Assembly: GCA_963843465.1 (NCBI GenBank) | Contig: CAWJKP010000001.1 | Span: forward strand, 1,488,001-1,552,000 | Length of the DNA: 64,000 nt | Direction: 5' to 3' | Origin: CAWJKP01 sp963843465 | GTDB taxonomy: Bacteria; Planctomycetota; Planctomycetia; Pirellulales; Thermoguttaceae | In this document: one piece after another, positions 53,501-61,800 of the stretch | How the letters are laid out: the number at the start of each line of letters is the position of its first letter | Position numbering within the stretch: position 1 is the first letter of the stretch | Notes under the pieces: generated by a model | Told to the model about the DNA's origin: nothing | Database searches by the model: none | The model's input: only the letters and a program-made list of their open reading frames with translations | Translations under genes and position numbers: made by a program

Positions 53501-53639
53501 GGACCGTAAGGGCCGGAAACTCACCTACGACGACACGCAGCACTACCAGAGAATCGTCGTCGCGCTGAATGAGACCATTCGCCTGATGGGCGAGATTGAC
53601 GAAGTAATCGGCCAGCACGGTGGCTGGCCAATGCGATAA
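50508..53639 (+). CDS. Single-chain restriction-modification enzyme (type IIG/ISP-like, N6-adenine methyltransferase)
   Basis: About 1,043 residues, intact. ATG 50508 (MDFPGYLTAIGKAHAAGDAT) is chosen because upstream residues are not conserved; AAGG lies upstream. The N-terminal nuclease-like region has PDFQITRKGVPLGHVETK (Asp54, Glu68-x-Lys70), a PD-(D/E)xK pattern. A helical linker follows (VVHFYETFLAAYDPKMREIR, then GVYYTPEPVVSYIVRSID). The methyltransferase has motif I DPATGTATFL (from 359) and motif IV NPPY (477-480), typical of gamma-class m6A enzymes. The C-terminal third (LNTYLYRPFDQRMLLYHPQA) is the target-recognition region. No helicase domain is seen, so it is not a full type ISP enzyme. 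No separate restriction gene lies next to it. Confidence 0.88.
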   Translation: MDFPGYLTAIGKAHAAGDATEHTYRHALKALLESAGKGITATNEPRRIACGSPDFQITRKGVPLGHVETKDIGENLDLMERAKGPNADQFIRYRDGLPNWLLTDYLDFRWFVGGEKRLTVRVAEVRGKGRIKALPEGEEKLAELFTAFFGQPALTVASAKDLAQRMAGMTRIIRDLIAGTFQHEKEHGWLHDWLAAFRGTLIPDMDEKQFADMFAQTLAYGLFAARVHAPPGKPFSREMAAFDLPKTNPFLRKLFAEIAGVNMPDSIAWAVDDVVELLKHADMAEILADFGKGKGKEDPVVHFYETFLAAYDPKMREIRGVYYTPEPVVSYIVRSIDYLLKTRFNRRKGLADENTLILDPATGTATFLYFVIDQIRQKFAKQAGAWDDYVAQHLLNRVFGFELLMAPYAVAHLKLGMQLQATGYRFNSDQRLGIYLTNTLEEAAKKSEQLFAGWVAEEANAAAEIKRDKPILVVLGNPPYSGVSANRGRWITSLLQNYREVDGQPLGEKKVWLKNDYIKFIRFGQWRIERTGHGILAFITDHSYLDSPTFRGMRQQLLRTFDETYILNLHGNAKRRESAPDGGADENVFDITQGVAIAIFVKSPKGSGDGPHYGDLWGQRATKYEALSNSDISSTPWQQLSPVAPFHELVPVERRSRKEYDAGWRVTDVFPVGSNGVQTSRDSLVVDFEKSALLKRMEAFLDPELSDAEVRAKFFGAKSVGGYPAGDTRGWKLGEARAALQQDRRWRQALNTYLYRPFDQRMLLYHPQAVDWPRADVMRHLQQPNGALCVGRAGLVTSGAWDLVYCTGHLCDHNLFYRGSSLNLPLYLYANGNLPPSLFDHEDGRRPNLSSKFIDTVCERLALTFVPDGRGDLRKTIGPEDIFHYSYAVFHSPTYRRRYAEFLKIDFPRLPLTSDLGLFRALAANGAELVALHLLESPKLDDFLTDWPVRGDNVVEKVSHVENGGRVSINKTQYFGGVSKAIWEFHIGGYQVCHKWLKDRKGRKLTYDDTQHYQRIVVALNETIRLMGEIDEVIGQHGGWPMR

Positions 53640-53698
53640 ATGAAGGAGACGCCATCAGGGAAGCTTAGAAAGCTGAGTCCTGGGAAGGAGGAACTTGT

Positions 53699-56600
53699 AT
53701 GCGTTGCCGCTGGCCATGGGCCATTTTCGTTCCGTGTGTCATCCTGGGGATGTTGCTGCAGGCCCCGGCAGCCGTGCCGGCGCCCGTCGGGGCCGTCACC
53801 GTCGCCCGCACCGGCGAGGGCTTTGCCATCGCCTCGCCCGTCTACCGGGCCACGATCAGCGCCAAGACCGGGCTGCTGGAGCCGATGAGCATCGACGGAT
53901 GCACGGTCATCGACAAGACGGGCATCGACCTGGCCGATCGCCCCTTGGGCAAGGTCGAGGTCGTGCAGGAAGGCCCCGCGAAGGTCGTCGCCTACCTCAG
54001 CGCCCCGGAGAACAAGGGCAGCGACAAGATCGTCGAGAAGGCCTTGCGCATCAGCTACGAAGCCCAGGACCAGAACACCCTGCTGGTGAAAGTCATGGCG
54101 CGGGTGGGCAAGGAAGTCGCCGGACGCGGGCCGGTGTTCACGCTGGGCAGCGACGTGCAAATGGTCCGCTCGCTGGAGTTCAAGGAGACGATCCCCATGC
54201 CCGTGCTCCAGGGACGCAGCCCGTGGATGCGCGTCAAGTTCTACTATGCCAACGGGGCCACGCTGGGCATCCTCAACGAGGGCGCGGGCAATCCCTACAA
54301 CCCCAACGAGAACGGCGGCGTCGGCGGCCTGAGCTACGGCCGCGGCGGCTACGTTCCGAATTCGGAGTACGTCTATAGCCTGATCGCCGAGCGCGGCACG
54401 CGCCGCGCCCTGGGGGCGCCGCCCATGACGCTGGTCGAGGCCGGCACCCCGGCCGTCTTCTGGCAGGGCAGCCCCATCGAGGCCACGCTCCGCATCAAGA
54501 GGGAACACTGCCGCAAGCTGGCCGGCCTGACCGGGCTGCGCATCAAGTACGAAGTCGAGGATGCCTTCGAGAAAATCGCCGCCAAGGGCCAATCCCCGCT
54601 GAACCTCTCCGGCGCCGGCGAGGTGATCGAGGTCAAGGTGCCGATGGCCGTCAGCAAGCTCGGCTGGTACCGCGCCTACTTCACGGTCAACGACGCCAAG
54701 GACAGCCTCCTGGAAGGCCGCGAGCGCCTGATCTTCTCGGTGCTGAAACACCAGGCCAACATGGGCGAGTCATTCGACAACCAGATCCAGACCGACTACA
54801 CGATCGGCCTGGGCCTGATCCGCGACGGCGTCAATCCGGCCAACGTCGATGAAGCGGCGCACAACGTGACGCGGAACGTCCAGTGCGCCAAGGGCACGGA
54901 CGTCAACGTCAGCTACCAGATCGACGGCTCGCCGGTGGGCAACGACCCGAAGCGTTTCGGCGAGGTCTGCCTGAAGCTCTTCCAGCAGGTCAAGGACGGC
55001 ATCCCCCGCATCGAGATCATCAACGAACCCAACGGCACCCTGCAGCCCAGAGAGTATATCGAGACGTTCCTCCGCCCGGCGTATGAGAATATCCACCGGG
55101 CCTCGCCCAACACCAAGGTCCTGGGGCCGGTTCTCTGCGGCATCGGCCCCGAGCAGGCACGGTACCTCGAGGATCTCTACAAGCTCGGGCTGAAGAACCT
55201 CACCGACGAGCTGACCTTCCACCCCTACGCCGGGAACTTCGACGACGGCGACGCCGTGACCTCCATGCAACGGCTGACGGCCGTCATCGCGGCCAACGGC
55301 GACGCCGGCAAGCCGATTCACTTCACCGAAGCCGGCTACTCCCACGGCGGCTGGAGCAACCTGCCGGCCCTGCGCGAGATCATCAAGCTGGCCGTCTCCC
55401 AGTACGCCTGGCAGAACGCGGTCATGGGCATCGACCACCGCCACAACTTCTACTACTTCACCGACACCATGGGCTACTACGACATGTGGCTGTGCGCCAC
55501 GCAGCTCACCCCGGCCGCCGTGGCCCTGCGGACCTACACCGGCCTGGTCAAGGGCCAAGGCCGCGCGCAGCGGCTCGACTTCGGCTCGTTGGACGTGGTC
55601 CGGGCGTTCCGTTACCCGGGCGACCGGCGCCAGGTGATCGTCCTCTGGACGGCGGCCAACAACGTGCCGGCCGGCGCGCCGACCCGGTCACGCCGGTGAC
55701 CTTCACCGCCAGCAGCCCGAACGTGCAGCTTTGCGATTGCTTCGGCAACCCGCTTCCGCTGGCCGCCGGCCAAGGAAAGCTGAAGCTCAACGTCGGCTCG
55801 TATCCGTGTTACCTGGTGGCCGACGCGCAGGCCAGGCTCGAGCCGGTAGCCGAGAAATGGGGCCTCAACGTGGCGCAGGCCTCCTTCGGCGCGACGGCCG
55901 AGGCCAGCAGCGAAGAAGGCGTACACCCGGCGGTCTCGGCCATCGACGGCAATCCGTCCTCGGGCAGCTCGTGGCGCAGCCTGGCGCCGAACGAGCTGCC
56001 GCAATCGCTGACCGTCACCCTGGCCGGGCCGGCGGCGGTCGATCGGGTCGGAATCTGGGGATACGGTCCCCGCGGCTACGACCTGGAGGCCCAGGACGCG
56101 GTCGGCAAATGGATCAAGCTGGCGTCGCGCCGCGATCAGCCCTACCGCCGCTTCCGCGCCGAGGCGTTCAAGCCGCTGGTGACCGACCAGGTCCGCCTGA
56201 CGATCGTCGATAGCTTCACCGATCGCGCCGAAGTGGCCGAGCTGCAGGTTTTCTCGCCCTCGGCCTCCGCCGGCAAGGCCGCGGAGCTGGTCAATTGGGC
56301 CCTGAAGAGCAACGGGGCGACCGCCCGGGCCTCGTCCGAGATGAAGAAGGAAGTGACCGTCGCCGAGCAGGACTGGGGCGCCAAGCAGCCGCGTATCAGC
56401 AAGGTGCTGCTGCACGGCAAGGCGGAAAATGCCATCGACGGCAAGCGCCTGATCGACCATTGGCGAGACTTCTTCCCGACCACCTGGGTCGCCGCGGCCG
56501 GGCAGCCCTTGCCGCAGTGGCTGGAAGTCGACCTGGGCGCACCCGCAAGATCCTCTCGGTCACCGTCTACACCATCGCCTTTTCCGGCTGGACGCCGGAA

Positions 56601-56810
56601 AACAGCGGCATCCGCGCGTGGGACGTGCAGGTCTGGGACGGCAAGGACTGGCAGACGGTGGAAAGCGTCGCCGACAACGTCCGCGTCTCCAAGATCACGC
56701 GGCTGAAGAAAGCCGTGACGACGACCAAGATCCGCATCGTCGTCCACGAGACGAACGATCCCAAGGGAACGATCGGCATTATGGAAGTCGAGGCCTATGG
56801 GCCGCGGTGA
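53699..56810 (+). CDS. Secreted GH39-like clan-A glycosidase with C-terminal discoidin (F5/8 type C) domains, two frameshifts
   Basis: ATG 53699 follows GGAAGGAGG, with a signal peptide ending near APAAVPAP. After about 330 residues of beta-rich domain the barrel starts (MGESFDNQIQTDYTIGLGLI, reminiscent of GH39 starts) with acid/base Glu443 (RIEIINEPNG) and nucleophile Glu544 (IHFTEAGYS). Frame changes near 55680 and 56545 lead into two discoidin-like modules (SSWRSLAPNELPQSLTVTLA; GWTPENSGIRAWDVQVWDG) ending at 56810. About 1,035 residues. The substrate is unknown; F5/8 modules usually bind galactose- or uronic-acid-containing glycans. Confidence 0.7.
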
Positions 56811-56958
56811 CGCGGCCCGGATCCCGGTCCGTTGTTTGGAGAACTGGAAAAGCGGCGACAAGTCGCCGCACTCCAAAGTATTCGCCCGCTCACCCGGAAC
56901 GTACAACCCCGACTTCCTTGTTTCAGTCTCTGGAAGTTTCAAACTGAGAATACCCATC

Positions 56959-58310
56959 ATGAACGCCGGCAAACGCTGCGACTTGTTGCTTCTGGCGATC
57001 CTCTGCCTTGGCGGTGCGACGGCGGCCGCCGAAACGCCGCCGGCTCCGAAGGAGTTTGACGCGGTGCTGGTCTATCCCGCGCTGGACGACGGATCGATCA
57101 TGCACTGGCTGGCGATCAGCCCCCTGCACTACGACGTGGCCTACCTGGGCGATTCCATGAGCGCGGACGTGCTGGAAGGCGGCGGGCGCACGAGCTCACC
57201 GCCCGGCCTCGGGCCGGCGACGTGCTGCAGAAGCAGCGGTGGCAGAAGGTGCATTTCTCCGGCGCCGTGCAAGGCCCCACGATGTGCGATCTGTTCAACG
57301 TGTCCGGCAGGTCTTTCGAGTACGGCATCACCTATTGCTGCGCTTATCTCTACAGCCCCCTGGACCGCCCCGGGGCGGTCATCGCGGCCAGCTCCGACGA
57401 CGCCCTGAAGGTGATCCTCAACGGGCGCAAGCTCTGGTCCAACCAGATCCAGCGGAGCCCCACCTACGACAGCGACCAGGCCCGCGCCGCTGAAGAAAGG
57501 ATGGAACGTGTTGACGGTGGCGGTGGACCAGGTGATCGGCGGACACCTTTTGTGCGCGCGGTTCCTCGACGGGGGCAAAGCGGTCACCGATCTGGAGATC
57601 TCGCTGGATCCGCCGACGGCCGACGCTCGGCGTTTGTCGTCCGGCCCTTACAACAAGGCGGCGGCCGGCCTCATGCAGAGCGCCGACCGTCTACGCCTGG
57701 ACGGCAAACTGGCCGAATCGCTGGCGGCTTGCGACCAGGTCCTTGCCGCGTATCCGCTGGCCGACGTTGCGCCCCGGGCCGCCTACACTTGGGCGACCAT
57801 CCAGTACAGCCTTCGGGGCGAGAAGTCGCTGGGCCAGGCGGACAAGGCCGTGGACTCGCTGGAAGCCCTGTTGGCCCGCTACTCCCAGGACCTGCTGGCC
57901 GAGTACGCCCTGCTGGACCTGGCCCGGATCAGGGAGACGGTGCTCAAGGACGCGGCCCGGGCCGAGTCAACCTATCGCTCGTTCGAGGACCGCTACCCGC
58001 AGAGCACGCTGGCGCCCAAGGCCCTGATCGGCTTGCGCGCCTGCTGGCGGCGAACAAGAAAATCGAAGAGGCGCTGTTGACCTATCGCAAGGCCATGAAG
58101 AAGTATCCGCAGAGCGACGAGGTCGTGATGGCTATGGTGGGCATTGCCGACGCCTACCAACTGGCCGGCGAAAAGGGCAAGGCCCGCCAGCAGTACCAGG
58201 CGGCCCTGGGCGTGGCCCAGGACTGGCACGACAACAAGTACGGCGTCGATGTCGGCAAGCAGGCCTGGCTGCGCAGCGTCATGGATGACGTGCGGTCCCG
58301 TATCAAGTAA
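56959..58310 (+). CDS. Exported TPR protein, three frameshifts
   Basis: The signal peptide starts at ATG 56959 (MNAGKRCDLLLLAILCLGGA). The text changes frame near 57200, 57495 and 58045. The first part (IMHWLAISPLHYDVAYLGDS, IAASSDDALKVILNGRKLW) resembles a PA14-like region in which an added group is shown on a loop. From 57640 on there are TPR-type repeats (SADRLRLDGKLAESLAACDQ, ALLARYSQDLLAEYALLDLA, EALLTYRKAMKKYPQSDEVV, KGKARQQYQAALGVAQDWHD). About 450 residues. The next TPR gene at 58872 is similar in style. Role unknown, probably scaffolding at the cell surface. Confidence 0.6.
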
Positions 58311-58322
58311 TACGGGGGGGAA

Positions 58323-58526
58323 CTACGGCCGCGGCTCGTACAGCAGCGGCGTTTCGAAATCCTCGTCGAGCGAATTGGAGGTCTCCATCTCGTCGAGCTT
58401 TTCCGGATGATTGGCGAAGACCTCGAGGACCAGGCGGTAGCTGACGCCCAGCGAGCAGCGCCGGCTGGATTCCTCGCGGAGCACGCGCGTGTTCTGTGGA
58501 GGGGCACGAAAAGATTTCCGGGGCAT
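58323..58526 (-). CDS. Small hypothetical protein, possibly a C-terminal gene fragment
   Basis: 67 residues on the minus strand, ending in LEVFANHPEKLDEMETSNSL and DEDFETPLLYEPRP. The acidic, non-arginine-rich tail reads like real protein. No start with a good ribosome-binding site is obvious and no family is recognised, so it may be the end of a lost gene. It is convergent with the TPR gene ending at 58310. Confidence 0.35.
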   Translation of the reverse strand: MPRKSFRAPPQNTRVLREESSRRCSLGVSYRLVLEVFANHPEKLDEMETSNSLDEDFETPLLYEPRP

Positions 58527-58871
58527 TCCGCGTTCGACAACCCCGGTTCGTAGCCATCAGAAGTAACCATCGCGCCATGACTTGCAGCGACACGACACGG
58601 GCACTCGCTTCATAACCCGTTTGGGAACTCGTCGAGAATTAACTGGACGGTGTTTATGGCCGCGGTAGAATCGGGCCATCTTTCTTGACGGCTCGCATTC
58701 CTAAACGGCTCCAAGGGAGGGAGGGGTTGGGATGGTGTCGGCACGTCGAATCGCGTCGGGCGCTTTCTTCTCGCACGACAGCAACGTGGCCTCTCTGCCT
58801 CTTCTTCGGGGGGGGGGGCACGTAGGCCGCATGAATATGGCCTAATTCGTTTCTGTTGCGGAAAGAGCAGC
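58527..58871. other. Intergenic region with an 11-G tract
   Basis: About 340 bases. A 37-codon frame (58732-58845, MVSARRIASGAFFSHDSNVA, preceded by GGGAGGGAGGGG) contains an 11-base run of G at 58808-58818. Whether it is translated is unknown. Confidence 0.35.
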
Positions 58872-61800
58872 GTGGCTGGATCGTCGCCTTTCGCTCCGCG
58901 AAAGTGGCGTGGATTGGCCGCTACTTTCGCGGAGCGAAAGGCGACACAGGACCTTCCGCAGCAGAAACTAATTCGGGCTTTATTGATCCTCGCCTTGCTG
59001 GCGATCGCATCGCCTTCCCCGGGTCAAATGCGCTTTCCGCGTGGCCCAGTCCAAGGGCCCGCGCCACAGTGGAGTGCTGTCGATCAAGCGGTCGGAAAGG
59101 AAGAGTATCTCGAAGCCAAGAAGCAGGCCGACGCGATCCTTCAGCGCGGCACGCCCGAGGATCGCCAGAAGACCATGCTGGTCTATGGGCGGATTCTGCT
59201 GGGCCTGGGGCAAACGGACCAGGCGCGGCAGTATCTCAACATGCTGTCCAAGTCCGGTGCCGCCGTCAGTGCGAAAGCGGCGATCTACGGCGCGTGGCTC
59301 AAGGCGCTCGACAAGAAGCCGGACGAGGCCATCAAGACGCTGGAGAAGATGTTGCAGCAGGCGGGTGGCGCGCCGGACGAGACCACCGCCGAGGCCGCCG
59401 ACGTGCTGGCCATGCTCTACATGGCCCGCGGTGAACAGGAAAGCGCGAAGAAGGCCGTGGACTTCGGGCTGAAGTGTCTCCAGTACCACGGCATCAAGGG
59501 CGGCTACGTTCTCGCCCTGTTGCAAGGCCGGCTCAACAGCGATTTCACGGCGGGCGAGGCCAGGCAGCTTTACGACAAGGCCGAAAAACTCCGCCAACAA
59601 GGCAAGTTCGTCGAGGCGGGCCAACTCTTCGCCCAGGTCTTGGCGGCGTACCCCAAGAATCCCTGGGGCCACGCCTCCGGCTTTCGCATCGGCCAGTGCT
59701 ACGTGGGCCTCGGCCGTCCCGCGCAGGCGGCGGACTGGTGGCAGAAGTTCATCAAGCAGTCGCCCACTGGCCCCTGGCGCGGGCAAGCGCACGTGGCGAT
59801 GGTCGATCTGGTCTTGGAGACCCAACTGGACCTCAAGAAGGCCACGGAGCACGCGCTGGCGGCCACCAAGGGACTGTCCCAATTTTCGCGCAGCGAAAAT
59901 GGGACTGTCCCTCTCGCGCAGACAAGGGCGCCGAGCCGTCCTCCCATGTGACTAAAGAAGAACGTAAGAGTGAAGAACGAATGTTGGGCATACTTTGATG
60001 AAGTTTTGACGTTCCTAGCGTTTCTTTCAAGAACGTAACGTACGTACGTACGTAAGGAAACGCTAGGAACGTCAAAACTTCATCGAATTGTACGCATGTT
60101 CACTACGACACGGTGTACAGTTGTACACTACGACATCGCTAAAACGCGGGAAATTCGCGGTGGCTGTTTTTCTACTTTGAAATTTTTCGTGTTTCGGCTA
60201 GTATCGGCACCGTGAGAACGCCATCTACTCCGTTGACCCGAAAGGTCAGTATTCCAGGCTCGCGTCTTCCGGCATTTCGATGACAACGTAGCCCTTTGAG
60301 GCTGTATGGGAGTGTTGTAACCTTTGCCGGTTACAGTCGAATGACCGTGCCGAAACGGAACATGGCGGTGCAGTAGCCTGCACAATTCTCCAGAATTGTC
60401 TGGTGGTACGCTTACGTGCGAGGATCAGCCGATTAACGCCTTCGGGGTTGGAATCGACTTCCAAAAAAGTTCATCGTCGTCTGTGCGTTTGTTCAATGAA
60501 GAGTGATGATGTTGTTCTGTTGGTTCTTCGGCTGCTTTCGGAGGCGAGATCGCAGAGGCGCGTCGCTGTCGCTGCGGGAGTCTCGCGTGCATTTGTGGCG
60601 GGCGTGGCGTCGGGGCGCATTGCCGCAAACCGACACGGTAGAAAGCAGAAGATGGCGGGTCGCCCGCCCCGAAGGTGACCAGGGTTCACATCGAGCGACC
60701 CGTTCGGTGTCGCGAATGCGGGGGCCTCGTCTACGGCGAGTGCTACCTCTGCAGTGTCCGAAAGGCGAAGGGCGAAGGTGACCCGCTTCTTGCGAGGGTC
60801 CGTTCAAGACGCCCTTTCTCGTCTGAGTAGGAACATGGCGTTGGCGATTGACGTTCGTGTTCCTAATCAATATGCCCAACATTCGTTCTTCACTCTTACG
60901 TTCTTCTTTAGTCACATGGGAGCCTGGAAAGAAGCGGCCTACGACATCTACCTCCGGCAGGGCATCGTTTCCCTGGTCGATGGCCGCTTCGACGCCGCCG
61001 CGGAAGGCTTCCAGCAGGCGAAGCAGCATCTCCCCTCTCCCTCCGGGAGAGGGGCAGGGGGTGAGGGAGCCGCAGGCGAGGGCGTTGCCGCCGGATTGGA
61101 CCGGCTCATCGAGTCCGCCCAGAACCGGGTCAAGCTTCTTCCTGACGAATTGACGATTGGCGACGACCGGGGCAGCGTAGCCCTTGTTCTCGGAAACATC
61201 TACAGCGTGCTCCGTCAGTACGACCTCGCCAAGGGCTGGTTCAGCCTCCCGCTCAACGGTTCGCTACGAAGCCGCTCGGCCGGCCATCGTTCCTTCGCCG
61301 GCTTGGGGCTGGGACGAATCCTCGTGGCGACGGCGGGAAGACAGGCGAACTCCAAATCACCCAAACTCTCGCCGCTGGCCCTGGCTGCGGTCGCCTACCA
61401 AGCCAGCCTCAAAGAGTATCCCAAAGGCTCATGGCACGACGACACGTTGCGCGAGTTGGCCCTTCTGATCGAGCGGGTCGCTGCCGAGCAGTTCGGCCCG
61501 ACGGTAACGGAGAAAGGCGCGGAAAAGAACAACGTCCCACAACAGCCCGCCTCGCCGCGGGTGGCGGAGGCAGACCGGCAGCAGCAGAAACGGGCGCTGG
61601 TGGCCGCCCGCGCCGCCGCCCTGCCCTATTGGACGGACTTGCCGAGTCGCTACCCGGCCAGTCGCCATGTGCCCCAGGCTCTTTACCACGCGGGCGTGCT
61701 TTACACCGAGACGAACAAGCCGGACGAAGCCCTGGCGGCATTCGAGGAACTCGCCACGAAGTATCCCGCCAGCCCTTGGACGGGCGATGCGCACGTGCGG

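Larger units (their letters stand above)
59941..60922. mobile_element. 982-bp inverted-repeat element inserted in the TPR gene
   Basis: Bounded by perfect 52-bp terminal inverted repeats (59941-59992 and 60871-60922, starting CTCCCATGTGACTAAAGAAG on the outer side). Inside are a 28-bp hairpin, a palindrome with flanking direct repeats, a sigma-70-like promoter and small HTH and zinc-ribbon ORFs. No transposase is encoded. Deleting all 982 bp restores the host reading frame. A target-site duplication was not found. Confidence 0.75.

Noticed and set aside
59937..60925. Possible 3-bp target duplication CCT around the element
   Set aside because: It would need asymmetrical ends and a 983-bp removal that does not restore the frame; not convincing.
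59474..61029. Matching peptide HVTKEERKSEERMLGIL read from both ends of the element
   Set aside because: It is a by-product of the 52-bp inverted repeats being read on opposite strands, with no separate gene support.
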